Shown one piece after another: positions 1 through 10,752 of a stretch of DNA of 64,000 nucleotides. The position numbers and the translations under genes were made by a program. The stretch's first letter is position 1. Each line of letters opens with the position of its first letter. The notes beneath the pieces were generated by a model. It did not search any database. It worked only from the letters and a program-made list of their open reading frames with translations, and was not told the origin of the DNA. This stretch comes from Anthracocystis setariae (lineage: Eukaryota > Basidiomycota > Ustilaginomycetes > Ustilaginales > Ustilaginaceae): contig CAKMXJ010000003.1 in the NCBI GenBank assembly GCA_928724745.1, positions 1,674,001 through 1,738,000 of the forward strand, read 5' to 3'.

Positions 1-1418
1 CAATGGATCGGATTAGACAGCAATGTGGTGATGTGTTCAAGCGTGTGTGTGTGTGTGTGGAGACTTGATGCGATTGCGATGCGAATGGGCTAAATGTACA
101 GATACGAGTGGGCGAATGTGGATGGCGGAATGCAGTCAAGGAAATGGCGATGGATGGGTTGCAAGATGAGTCGAGTCGACTGGGTACCAAGATGCGTTGG
201 GATAGGACCGATGCGCGGGCGGAACGAAGAGGTGCATGGCTTTGAAGTGCCACAGTCTGAGGAGTTGGCAAGGATCTTGAAATGCCATGACCGAAGAGAT
301 GGATTGGAGAGGAGAGAGAATGGATCGCGATCGCGATATGGGGTCATAAAACGAAATATGAAGTCGGAGACCGTCAAAGTGTTCAACCCGATGCGATAGG
401 CACTCAAGAGCGTGGATGGGATGTGATGATAGAACTGCGATACTCCTACATGATACTGCAACGTGTAACCACGGAATCAAGGCTTGATGTACTTGCCGAA
501 CATGATCAGCACACCAATCAAGAAGACCAGCGCGTGGAATGCCGGATGGTTGACTGGACAAGCCATCGCTGCGACTTGCAACCGTGATGTCGAATCAGAC
601 AAGATCGCACCGGTAAGGGAGGTAATGTGCAAGAATAAAAGAGTGTGGCGATATAGAAATGATGATCTTGTGCTGATGGCTAAGCGGCCAAGCAAAGTTG
701 ATGATGATGATGCAAGTGTGAAAGAAACAGATGCAGATGCCACCTGCGCAACCCTCGAGCCTAAGCTCCGCGGATATCGTGAACTGCAGCGCGTTTGTAT
801 TACATATATTTTAATAGGCTTGGAAATGCAGAGAGAGAGAAAGCCCAAGCCCACCTTGCCAAATTTGATCCTCTCTGCCACACACCCCTAACTTGCTTGT
901 TAGCCTCTAAGATTGTTCCGCCATCGCAGCCTGTGAGCGGCTCGTGTGAGGCCTCCATCACATCCATCCGGTGCCGCGTCGAGCCTGTACAGTCCAAGAT
1001 CACACACTACCCTCTGCCATGCATAGACAGGAGCAAAAGTTGAATAAAAATGGATTAAGTTTAATTGATCAGCATCAGGTAGGTGTCATGTCGAGCGTGT
1101 GTGTCGGTGATCCAGATTGGCGATAAGTACAGCAAGTTGGAAAGGATACGAGGGGGAGTCTCCAGGAACGCGCGGCGTAGACAGCAATCCATACAGTACC
1201 AAACCGAACAAACATCAGAGGCGGGGACGAACGAAAGAAAAGAAAAAAACAACAACCAGAACCAAGACCATGTGTCAGCCTTCAGTCATGCGAATGCAAA
1301 CGGATCGTTGGGACGCTCGAACAACGGCAGGCCCAGGGGTATACAGCTTGCAACCATGTGCGCTAGTAGGCCAACCATGCAGCGATCCCCCCCCCCGCAG
1401 CGAGGTGTGACAGGCAAT
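1..1418. other. intergenic stretch, no firm gene
   Basis: No open frame here looks like a recognisable protein. A short (GT)n tract lies near 43-58. The only protein-like segment is a hydrophobic C-terminal stretch on the minus strand, listed separately. The segment 1060-1418 is probably the 3' flank of the minus-strand glucanase gene. Confidence 0.5.
480..570 (-). CDS. possible terminal exon of a small membrane protein
   Basis: On the minus strand a frame ends with a short segment beginning MACPVNHPAFHALVF and finishing GKYIKP-stop. It holds one hydrophobic helix followed by a Lys-containing tail, as in small membrane subunits. A YAG acceptor (GTCGCAG) sits just before the Met codon, so it may be the last exon of a spliced gene or a very short ORF. 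I could not identify the family or place an upstream exon. Treat it as a weak candidate. Confidence 0.2.
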
Positions 1419-3299
1419 TCAATGACCCTTGCCTGGCTGGCGGTGTTGAGGCTCCAGAGCCTCGAGCTCCGCCCACTCGGCGGCTGCAGTTCCGTTTTCG
1501 GCCATCTCCATCAACGAAGGAATGCTGGCACAAGGGTTCGATCCGTATGGCTGAGCATCGAGGTCCTGCGGAATCCATCCGTACTGCAAACCTGTCTTGT
1601 AAGACCAATCCGGGTTGTTATCGTTCCTCCACGCCCACATCATCCATCCACCGCCCTGCTCAAAGATGTACTGCTGCGTGCGGAAGTTGCGTGCCATAAA
1701 CGCCATATACTTGACCGAGTAAGGGTAGTTGGGTCCAGCGGGGAACTTGACGGGGCCTACGGGCAAGTCGCGATCCTGAGCACGGTCACCGTTGGGACCG
1801 TTGATACCCATCTCACCGGCAATCGAAGGATAGTACTGCTGCGACTGCTGGAACGAACCCACCAATCCGCAAGCCTCCTCAAGACGTTGAGTATCGGTCG
1901 CCGAGTGTTCCCAGTCCGAGTAGACAAAGTAAGGATGCGTGTCGAGCAGAACACGACGACGAGCACGTCCCGTCCAGAAGTTCTGCCAGTACTGCAGACC
2001 CTGGAACGCATCGTGCACCGCCAACAGCATCTTGGAGTAGTCGGTCCAACCATCGGGGATCGCCGCCTTGTTTCGCGCCCAAGGGTAGTATTGGTTCACC
2101 AGGTCCTGCACAGCAGGCACCACATTACCCTTGGGCTCGTTAACCGCCTCGATAGCCGTCACCGTACCGAGATAGTCGGCCTGGGTGAACTCGGTCACCA
2201 GACGGCTGAAAGCATACTGAGTTTGAGTGTAGTACTGAGGCTTGTTCGCCCAGTTGATAGGACCGGCACGGCCCGAGTTGTCGAACCCGTTCTGCGAACC
2301 AGGCACACTGTGCAGGTCGATCCACACCTTGAGGCCGTACTTCTTAGCAAGCAAAACACCCTCCTTGAGCTTGGCGAAACGGTTCAAGGTGAGGTAGGGT
2401 GCGTTTGGTCCCACAGCTTCTGCAAAGCCAAAGTAAGGGAAAGGAATGCGGACGTGGTTGAGACCAGCAGCCGCGATCTGCCTCCAGTCATCCTCGACCA
2501 TCCATGTGTCAAAGTGCTGCTGGAGCACGTACGAAGCCCAACCCTTGTCCGAGTACAGACCGGCTGTCCACTCGTCAATGATGGGGTTGGGATAAGGAGC
2601 ATTGATGGCGTGCGAGTTGAGCTTGTCCATCAGATCGCTATCCATCCAAGCCTCGAACAGGAGCCAGTTGCCAATGTTGACACCGCGAACCTTCTGACCG
2701 TAGTAGTCAAAACCAGAGTCCTGAGGCAGGCTGGGAAGCGCCTTTTCGTCGATCATGCCACCCTCTCGGCTCGCCGAAGAGAGTTCGGCCTCTTCACCCC
2801 AGGCGAGAGGCTCGGACATGTTGAAGTTGAACGAGAATTCGGGCATCGATCCCGACTGGGCGTTGGTGTGAGTGTTGACGCTGAACGAGAAGCCGAGCGA
2901 CTTGGCGGCGCTCTTGATCGCGTTGGCAGCCCTGCATGGCGACATGGCACTCGCGCCGCACAGCATGTCGGTGGCCTTGTCAAGCCTGTCGATCGCGGAC
3001 TCGAGTCGCTGTTGGACATTGTTCCAGAACTGGCTGGAGGTTTCGGGTTGCTGGTTAGCCGAGATGTAGTGGAGCTCGTCGAGGTAGGTGTCTTCGAGAT
3101 GCTCGTTGGAGCTGAGACGCATGCGTCGTGCACCGGACACGGAGCGAGGGTCTTTGACAGGAGGCATCTCCGGGTTGACCGTGTTCCTTGCCTTGTAAGG
3201 AGACACGCCCTTGTACGAGCGAATGGCGGGAAGAGCCACTGCATTGTCCGCCATCAAGGAGACTGCAATGGCCGCCAGGCCGAACGAAGTGATCTTCAT
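1419..3299 (-). CDS. EXG1: secreted GH5 (subfamily 9) exo-beta-1,3-glucanase
   Basis: A 626-residue single-exon protein with an N-terminal signal peptide (hydrophobic residues 5-20, likely cut after AVA near residue 22). The catalytic barrel starts near residue 200 with VRGVNIGNWLLFEAWM, the hallmark of fungal exo-1,3-beta-glucanases. It continues with HVRIPFPYF, the acid/base loop EAVNEP (near 384), DTHPYF and the nucleophile segment AGEMGI (near 493). Family knowledge: these enzymes release glucose from the non-reducing ends of beta-1,3-glucan in wall remodelling. About 175 residues of unassigned sequence separate the signal peptide from the barrel, longer than in yeast Exg1. The ATG at 3299 is the only start that gives a signal peptide. 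The nucleophile context (GEMG rather than the usual GEWS) is slightly divergent. Confidence 0.88.
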   Translation of the reverse strand: MKITSFGLAAIAVSLMADNAVALPAIRSYKGVSPYKARNTVNPEMPPVKDPRSVSGARRMRLSSNEHLEDTYLDELHYISANQQPETSSQFWNNVQQRLESAIDRLDKATDMLCGASAMSPCRAANAIKSAAKSLGFSFSVNTHTNAQSGSMPEFSFNFNMSEPLAWGEEAELSSASREGGMIDEKALPSLPQDSGFDYYGQKVRGVNIGNWLLFEAWMDSDLMDKLNSHAINAPYPNPIIDEWTAGLYSDKGWASYVLQQHFDTWMVEDDWRQIAAAGLNHVRIPFPYFGFAEAVGPNAPYLTLNRFAKLKEGVLLAKKYGLKVWIDLHSVPGSQNGFDNSGRAGPINWANKPQYYTQTQYAFSRLVTEFTQADYLGTVTAIEAVNEPKGNVVPAVQDLVNQYYPWARNKAAIPDGWTDYSKMLLAVHDAFQGLQYWQNFWTGRARRRVLLDTHPYFVYSDWEHSATDTQRLEEACGLVGSFQQSQQYYPSIAGEMGINGPNGDRAQDRDLPVGPVKFPAGPNYPYSVKYMAFMARNFRTQQYIFEQGGGWMMWAWRNDNNPDWSYKTGLQYGWIPQDLDAQPYGSNPCASIPSLMEMAENGTAAAEWAELEALEPQHRQPGKGH

Positions 3300-6200
3300 G
3301 TCGACTGAGACTGATCCAGATCAGTGTTGGGCTGTGCTGCAATGGTGAGTCGCGGAATGCGAGAGTCGATTTGCGATAGGAAGCGAATGTATGGGAATAA
3401 GGGGGGAAGGGTACGGGGAAGGGGAGATAGCTTTGGAGAGAGGAGAGAGTAAGAACTGCTGCGGAAGCTGCAATTGATGGGGGGAGAGAAGGAGGAAGTG
3501 ATGAATGAGCGGAGAGCTGCGTCCGTCTTTATACGAAGTTGGTCTGGACTCGAGCGTGCGCCGAGCTGAAGGCTGAGGAGGGCAAGGGGAAGTGAAGCAG
3601 TGGCTGAGGCAAGCCGAGCGGAGAATTGCACAGCTCTAGAGTCGAAGCTGTCAAAATCAACTCTGACTGGGCCAGCCTGAGGAGCTAAGGGATTCCTGGG
3701 CACTAGGCACCGGGATGCAGCTCAAGTAGCGTCTAAGGCAAAGCCAAGGAAGCGAATAGATACTCCGAAATGCCGAACGGATCTCTTTGCAGGTGGCATG
3801 CATGTCCTTCATAATTGACTGTAAGGCGACTTGGGAAAGGGAGGAGGCAGACCACTGACTTAGGGGGTCGTTGGGACGAGGGCACTGGGTAAGGGGAAAG
3901 TGAAAGCAAGGTCTACACAATCATGACGAGACGCCAAGCCAAGCGGGCTGAGTCGGACCAAGAAATTTTTGTTTGGATGAACAATGTGATTAAGATGGAC
4001 AGCAACTGAGATTGCCTGACCATGCCAACGATCTGACGGACAAACTCAATCGACGACTAGGGCAAACTCAACCAGCATCGCTGAAATGGAAGTTGCTTGA
4101 GTCCTCTTCGCACTCGAACTGAGGCAAATGGTGTACTGTGCTGAGGAGGAACGAGCAATAGCAGCGAAAGGGCCCGACGTTGCCGCTCTACACGCGGTCG
4201 AGAGAATGTTGGTAGAGCACCCACTGTCCACCGCCGAGTCGCTTGGCATCAGCGAGGCTCAAGAGGAGCTTGCGGGACGGGATGGTCAAGCGACTGCGAA
4301 CGCAGATAGAGTGGAGCTGTGCAAGCTGCAACTTAATTCCGCCGCCATCGATCGAAGTTGCAAGGGCTCGCTTGTTGGTCATAGTCCGCCAACACGGGGA
4401 GCGAAGCTCGATCTGGAGTGTGACAAGAGGCTAAGAGTAAGCGAAGCTTTGTGGCTTGCAACGAGGATGATCAGCATGGGACTTGCACTGTCTGCTAGGT
4501 TGAGCCAACGGCGACTTGAAGCGGGGGGATGCACAATTGGATAGTCAGAGAACTTTTTGACACTTTAAACTATCATCGCTATGCATTTGATCTTGGCCTG
4601 GCGAGTCGATAGCATTTTACGGCGTATCAAAGGTGCAGCGATGCGTTGTTCGACTGGTGTTTCCATCACAAGTTTCATTCAAGCTTTGCTGCACTGTTGG
4701 CCATCTGGGCTGGATCCAAGACAGAGAGGCAGAGAGGAGTGTTGAAGATTCGAGGACTGACGAACTGCAGCGAGCGCACAGTAGTGCCAATTATAATAAT
4801 ATGCATGGTGCGGTGCTGTAGATACTTTGACAGCTGCTGCTTATGCGTCTGCTGCGAGTCGACTGCCGTGTCGTGGCTCGGAATCATGCATGGTGGCAAG
4901 TGGATAAAAGTTGCGACGTGCAAGCCAGCAAGCCAGCAAGCCAGCAAGCCAGAACTCGTGTGCTTTTCCAGCTGCAGAAAAGGTCACACTACTGTTTGAC
5001 AGAACAAAGCGGCACCTTTTTGGCCCATCCTGCCCAATTCGGCAGTTGGAAAGTCACAGTGGGTAAGTGTTGGTCTCGCTTACACGCGTCCCAAGTTGTG
5101 TCGTCCTTAATACAGTATTTCCCTGCCAACACGCTCAAAGAGGAAAGTGCGCCCTTCTACAGATTCGGTCTCGCATTGCTCGCTTGTAACGATGCCCCTT
5201 TCTGACAGTGCACCCAAACGGCGGTCATGCTGCTATCGACGTTGGCTAGCATGGCTCGTTCGCCGAGTCTAGATTTCGAGATTCTTGCGTTGCCTATCGA
5301 GGCGCGAACTTGGATTTCCTGGTTCAAAGATCGTCTACTTGGCCTTGAAAAAAAAAAAAAACCTGCGCGGCACTTAGCATTTCGTGCTCAGCTGCGCAAT
5401 TACCGCGTTTCGACGTTGTCAGTGATAGCTTGGCTCTGGCGCAGTCAGCCCTCGCCTCTTCCCAGATTCAGTTTCAAGACGGTGTCATGCTAGATGTTGT
5501 TCTCGCTGCATCACAGCTTCACGCTCACGCTCTTTCACCGTTAGCCCAGCGACAATTGCAAGCGCAAGCGACCTGTGTCCGCCGCCCCAAGTCGAAATAG
5601 ACCAGATTTGCAAAGATGGCAATTCTTGACCGTGTCGCTTCGACTCTTCCGAGCAATGATCGGGGCCCCTTTTGCATCTCTCAGGCCGCTTTTCTCTCGT
5701 GTATTGTTCTTCCGTAGCGATTGTAGCCTGCTTGATTGGTCTCGGTGTACAAAAGTGTCGCGTCCCGCTAGCTATCAGCAGCTCGGACCCCATCATGCAA
5801 GCACGGTTAGAGGCACCTGCGCCCCACCACTCCATGTATCCCCGCCATTTCATAGAGACTCGACTCCATCCAGCAAACTGCACAGAGACAAGGCCGAGGT
5901 CCGAGCATGCTTAGATCCAAGGTTCTAGGTGGCGTTCGCTAACCTCTCTACCGAAACGTAGTCTGTTTCGCTTAGTAACGACATACCCTCGTTGCGTTGA
6001 AACAATTAACGTCCGACGATCGTTATGCTCTACATTTCTGGAGTTCAGGCTGAGGCCAAGCTGGTTCGACTGGTTTTACCGACCCTCGACGAGCGTTGAT
6101 ACAGGCAAAGACTAAAGCACAAAAAGGGGGAAGGGATGAAGGTTCGTCGGGCTAAACATTTGTTAAGGTGTAAATTATTACATCAAGTATATTTCTTATA

Positions 6201-6611
6201 TGAAATCGGGCCTCGATGCGTTTTCGATCTCAGAATTGTCTCGAAAATTGTCAGCATTTCCGATTCGGCACCGCCATGTGGGTCACGGACCACACGAGCC
6301 AGAGGCGTCATCAGAGTGTGTGTAAGCGTCAGTGCAATGCTCAGCACAGCCCCTGCATTCCTCCTCCATACCGCTTCGGCACGACCGCTTCATCCGTTCT
6401 TCTGTCTGCACAACTATCCTCTTGACCATCAAAGTCGCATCTTTGAATATTCGAAATCGCACACACCTTGCAGCACACCACGAGGTACCGAGGCTTGTAT
6501 CGCATCAGTCACATTCGAGTTCGCATCCTATTGGCAACTGAAGGATCGCTTCTTGCTCAATTTTACCCGTCCAGGGTCGTTAGCTGAAACGAACAAGCGA
6601 GCCCCGCCAAG
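3300..6611. other. long intergenic region
   Basis: About 3.3 kb without a supportable gene. It should contain the promoter of the glucanase (minus strand) and of the WH2 gene (plus strand). An 8-bp unit CAAGCCAG is repeated about four times at 4919-4952, and an A13 run lies near 5348. Open frames here, such as 4128-4544, resemble no family I know and have no coding-like composition. Confidence 0.6.
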
Positions 6612-8098
6612 ATGAACGCAGAACTCCTGCAATCAATTCAGAAGGGAAAGGGTCTTAAGAGTAAGTAGAGCTTGTCGCTTCTCAGTGCTAGACCGTCAAG
6701 ACCTTGCTGACGTAGGAACCTGGTTTGCTTTCTCTTACCTCACCCTTCACAGAGGCTGTCACAAATGACCGTTCCGCACCGCAGATTGATGGTAAGGCAA
6801 GCGGTGGCGGTGGCGGTGGTGGTGGAGGTGGAGGCGGAGGATCTGGTATCACCCGATCCGGTGCAGCATCAGGAGGTGGCGGTCCAGCCACGGGTGGTCC
6901 ACCTGGTCTAGGAGGACTCTTTGCCGGAGGCATGCCAAAACTCAAACCAAGCGGCGGTGGTTCAACCATCAACACGTCTCTTGGAAAGCCACCTCCCAGA
7001 CCGGGGGCAAGTGCACCTCCTGCACCTCCATCCGCTTCTCCAGCTGCACCACCTCCGCCTCCTCCACCTGGCGGTTCCTCTCGTCCTACACCTCCTCGAG
7101 GTCCTCCTCCTCCGCCAAGTGCCGCGGCACCAAGCTTGCCCTCCAGAGGTGTACCGCCACCGCCTAGCAGGCCTTCACCGGCAGCTGCAGCTCCTCCTCC
7201 GCCTCCGCCGCCTCCAGGTCGACCGAGCAGTGGCGCACCCTTCGCACCTCCTCCTCCTCCCCCTCCTGCGCCTGGACGACCTTCAGCAGCCGCGCCTCCT
7301 CCTCCTCCTCCGCCCGGACGTCCATCGAGTGGGTTCGCATCAGCCCCACCTCCACCTCCGCCTCCTCCTGGTCGACCGGCAGCTGCAGTGCCTCCCCCGC
7401 CCACTCGACCTAGCCCAGCAGCTGCTGCTGCTGCCACGCCACCACCGCCACCCCCGCCGCCGCCGCCCTCTGCACTTGCACCGGCCACGCCTTCTCGTCC
7501 AAGTCCGGCAGCTATCCCGTCGGCACCTGCTACACCGTCTCGACCGGCCGGAGTACCTCCGCCACCGCCCCCTCCTCCTAGCGGAGGCTCTTCTGCTGCT
7601 CCATCCAGGATCATGCCCGCACCACCCTCGGCTTCTGCAACCAGTTCTCCAGCACCGACACCGCCGCGAAGATCCGCCGCCCCACCTCCGCCGCCCACAC
7701 GCACGCCAGCCGCACCTGCATTGCCAGCCGCTGCTCCGCCTCCTCCTGCTGCACCAGCAAGTCGTGCACCACCACCGCCTTCGGCTGCTGCTCCTCCGAG
7801 TCGAGCTGCGCCGCCGGTGCGTGCGCCTCCTCCGCCCGTTGCTGCGCCACCCGTGCGTACGGCGAGCTCGATCTTGGCCAAGCCCAACGGTCCGCCCACA
7901 ACAGCGGCGGCGGCGGCGCAAGCGGCGCAAATCAGCCGAGTCCCTTCACCACCGCTCACCAGTGGTTCGCTCAGCTTCTCGCCCAGCAGCAACTTCCCCC
8001 CGCCGCGCGCGTTCAATGCGTCCGCAGCGAGTCAGCATAGGTATCCGAGTGGGGCGATGAAGGGGTCTACGTTCGACTGGAAGAGTTTGGCCGCCTAG
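6612..8098 (+). CDS. VRP1: verprolin/WIP-like actin regulator with WH2 motif
   Basis: Two exons, 6612-6660 and 6753-8098, joined across a 92-nt intron (GTAAGTAG donor, TTCACAG acceptor), give 464 residues. The intron splits the WH2 actin-binding motif: exon 1 encodes MNAELLQSIQKGKGLK and exon 2 resumes at KAVTNDRSAP, an excellent WH2 match. A Gly-rich linker follows, then about 380 residues of poly-Pro with PPPPP runs typical of verprolin/WIP, which bind profilin, SH3 domains and type I myosin. The C-terminus has NFPPPRAF, similar to the WASP-binding end of WIP. Expected role: actin patch assembly with Las17/WASP. Without exon 1 the WH2 motif would be missed. Confidence 0.85.
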
Positions 8099-8208
8099 TG
8101 TCAAGGCGGAGTGTGTATCGTAGATTGGGTTCTCACGTGAAATGTTAAGAGGTCAAGACTTGGATTGCAAGTGTGGGTGTGTGAGTAAGTGAGTGAGTGG
8201 GTGCTAAG

Positions 8209-10008
8209 TTACATGGAGAGGGGTGATGTTACTGGGGATTGAAGGGGGGGAGGGATTGGGAGGGGGTGGGGGATGAAGGAGGGGGTTGGTTTTTGCGGCG
8301 TGATGAGCGCGTTTGGTGATTTCGGGTGGGAGAATCTTGATGGTGAGGCCAAGGGCACGGAGGTGTTTGTTCTTGGTTTGGAAGTGTGAAGGGATTTGGT
8401 TCGGAGGGGGGTTGGCTTGGGGGTGCCGAAAGTGTCTTGGGTAGTGATGGACGAGTAAGAGGAGCGGTTTTGGCTGTGGGTGAGGCTGGCTTCGCGAGGG
8501 AGGTGGGTAGGGTGGTTGGAGAGGGTGGGGAGTTTTTCCGTGAGGAGGGCGAGTTCGAGTTTCGGGGCGGGTTTTCGATGCGGGGGTAGGGAAGAGATGG
8601 TGCGTTGGGTGATGATGGCGGTTCCAAAGGGTTCAGTTGGTTGGTTCGGGTAAATTGCCCAGCTATTGCTACCTTGGGTTAGAGTGGCAGTGTTGGTGTT
8701 CAGGTCTGCCTGTCTCATCGCACCTACGGGTTGTGCTGCACTATTGAACGAATACGCCGCCCTCATCGTCTCCCTAACCGGCACTGTCGCTCGAGCTCGA
8801 AGCAATCGCAAGCGCTCAGTCAATCTCCGACTCAAGCTCCTCCCAACCCCTTCTTCCCTCCCTCCGGAAAGAGCTTGGTCATACGCCGCCCTGGCGCTCT
8901 CCTCATCGCCCCCATCCGGCCCTCCATCCGTCAAATACTTGGCCCTCACCACCCCGCCGAACAAACTCGTCTCCCCACTTACACCACTACTTAAATCACT
9001 CCCCCTCCCCCTCTCGCGCAAGATCCGCTCCCGATACCTATCCGCCAACTCGGCAGGCACCGCAAACACCTCATCCCCCACCTCGATCAACACACTCCCC
9101 TCCCTCGTCCTCCGTGCGAAACTACCCATCGGCTTGCCCCTTATCACTGCGCGTTTCACACTCCGCCGCGTAGCACTCGCAGTGTATCTGTCTCCTGTCC
9201 CTCCCCACGGTTTGGTGGCGTGTGGATCGTCAAAGTTGTACGTTTTGCGGAGATTGTCCCGATGCAGTTGGGCATGTGCGATAGTGCGCAGGATGGCGAT
9301 GAGGAGCATAAACGCTAGTAAGCCTGCACATGCGAGGCCGGCGACGACGAGGGGGAAGAATTTGTGTTTCGGGCTGAGCAGCGAGAGTGGGGAAGGTGTG
9401 GGGTTGGTACGGTCTTGCTGATTGGACGACGTGGGAGTTGGGGTGAGGGAAGAGATCGATGAAGCCCAACCTGAGTTGGAAGAGAAGATGAGGGGGAAAG
9501 AAGGAGTTGCCGAAGATACAGGTGCGGGGGAGGGCGTGATCAAGTTCGACAGCGATGTAGCCGATGCCGTTGCACCCGAAGCTGCGACTGTGACCACGTT
9601 CAAGGCAGTACTGGAAGGTGCGGAAGGTAGATTTGCACCTATCTGACTCGCACTTGCAACACCCACACTTGCTACACCTGAGGAGCCAGAACCACCCCCA
9701 CTCCCCAACCCAATCAAACCCGTCCCCGCACCATCATCGCTGGAACTGGGACTGGGGCTGAAGGACGGCGTAATCGGTGGAGGGAGAGACGTCCTCTGCC
9801 TCTTCTCCCATCCGCCTCCACCTCTCGGCAAAGGATGAACGCTCGACATCGCGCGATTCCCACCTACCTCATCGAACCCTGAACTCCACTGTACGAGCTG
9901 ATCGAACAAATCCCGTCCTTCTCTCCCCGTGTTGAATCCCAGCGAATCAGCGCTAACGAGCACCGAGCAGAGCACGAGGTATACCACCAGTGATGTAAAG
10001 CGAATCAT
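8209..10008 (-). CDS. single-pass cell-surface protein, Ser/Thr-rich ectodomain
   Basis: A 599-residue single-exon protein. Residues 1-20 form a signal peptide (RFTSLVVYLVLCSVLVSA). A Ser/Thr/Pro-rich, probably O-mannosylated outer region runs to about residue 215. A single transmembrane helix follows (LVVAGLACAGLLAFMLLIAIL), then a basic cytoplasmic tail of about 350 residues with a short conserved-looking patch (VLIEVGDEVFAVPAEL). The layout matches fungal wall sensors or Axl2/Skg6-like proteins, but no Cys-rich WSC domain is visible, so the function is not assigned. It is tail-to-tail with the verprolin gene, 110 bp away. Confidence 0.7.
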   Translation of the reverse strand: MIRFTSLVVYLVLCSVLVSADSLGFNTGREGRDLFDQLVQWSSGFDEVGGNRAMSSVHPLPRGGGGWEKRQRTSLPPPITPSFSPSPSSSDDGAGTGLIGLGSGGGSGSSGVASVGVASASQIGANLPSAPSSTALNVVTVAASGATASATSLSNLITPSPAPVSSATPSFPLIFSSNSGWASSISSLTPTPTSSNQQDRTNPTPSPLSLLSPKHKFFPLVVAGLACAGLLAFMLLIAILRTIAHAQLHRDNLRKTYNFDDPHATKPWGGTGDRYTASATRRSVKRAVIRGKPMGSFARRTREGSVLIEVGDEVFAVPAELADRYRERILRERGRGSDLSSGVSGETSLFGGVVRAKYLTDGGPDGGDEESARAAYDQALSGGREEGVGRSLSRRLTERLRLLRARATVPVRETMRAAYSFNSAAQPVGAMRQADLNTNTATLTQGSNSWAIYPNQPTEPFGTAIITQRTISSLPPHRKPAPKLELALLTEKLPTLSNHPTHLPREASLTHSQNRSSYSSITTQDTFGTPKPTPLRTKSLHTSKPRTNTSVPLASPSRFSHPKSPNALITPQKPTPSFIPHPLPIPPPLQSPVTSPLSM

Positions 10009-10752
10009 GGTGATTGGGAAGCTTCGATACCAGATCGATCAAGTCTTGAAGAAACCAGAATCAAAGGAATGGGCAAGCGGAGGGTGGCACTTGCATCAAG
10101 CAGTACAGATTCAGGCCAGCTGAAGTAGATGAAAACGAGGAGCCGGTCCTCAGCAGAAGAATGTAGAAAAGCAAGGTGAGAAAATGGATGGAGGTGGTAG
10201 GGAAGTGAACCTTGATAGCGGTTGTGAGAGTGAGGTGTACTCTTCACCCCGACATACAAATGGAGGGAGGCAGGGGGAGGGTGGTAGAGACTACCTGAGC
10301 AAAAAAGAAACCTTCTCCTCTGGCACACACCCGCAACATCCTTACTGTAGTACTTTAGTCTTGCTTTCAACTCGTCTTGAGTTGAGTCAAGACTGGAACC
10401 CAACTTGTGTGCAAACCAGGAGCATGTACCAGAAGGGCGCAGTAAATGACATATCGCGACCATCCCGTCATGTCACCAAAAAATCATTTCGCATCGCCCT
10501 TCCTCACCCTTAAACAGCACAGACCTCCCTCCCACAACAAAGCACCACTCTACCAAACGAAGAAAACGACGATTGAAAACGAATACAAATACATGTGGGA
10601 TTGTGGATGGGAATGCTTTTTGGGTTGGACCAAAAGAGAGTACAGATGCGAACGAGACAGCCAACCATTTACTGAATATAATTTTCACCTTTTCTTTTTT
10701 TTTGTAGTGAAATGAGCGCTGTTGGAGCACCCTCTTCACCCTCCTCGGCGGT
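10009..10752. other. intergenic: promoter of surface protein and 3' flank of aspartokinase
   Basis: About 740 bp between two minus-strand genes. I see no coding frame. A T-rich stretch (10689-10706) lies just downstream of the aspartokinase stop and may belong to its 3' UTR. Confidence 0.5.

Noticed and set aside
1083..3308. 741-codon plus-strand frame opposite the GH5 gene
   Set aside because: Antisense shadow of the glucanase, with no recognisable domain.
4128..4544. 138-codon frame in the 3.3 kb intergenic region
   Set aside because: No domain, no conserved-looking composition and overlapping frames on both strands of similar length.
6688..8016. Gly-rich minus-strand frame opposite the verprolin gene
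   Set aside because: It is simply the complement of poly-Pro codons.
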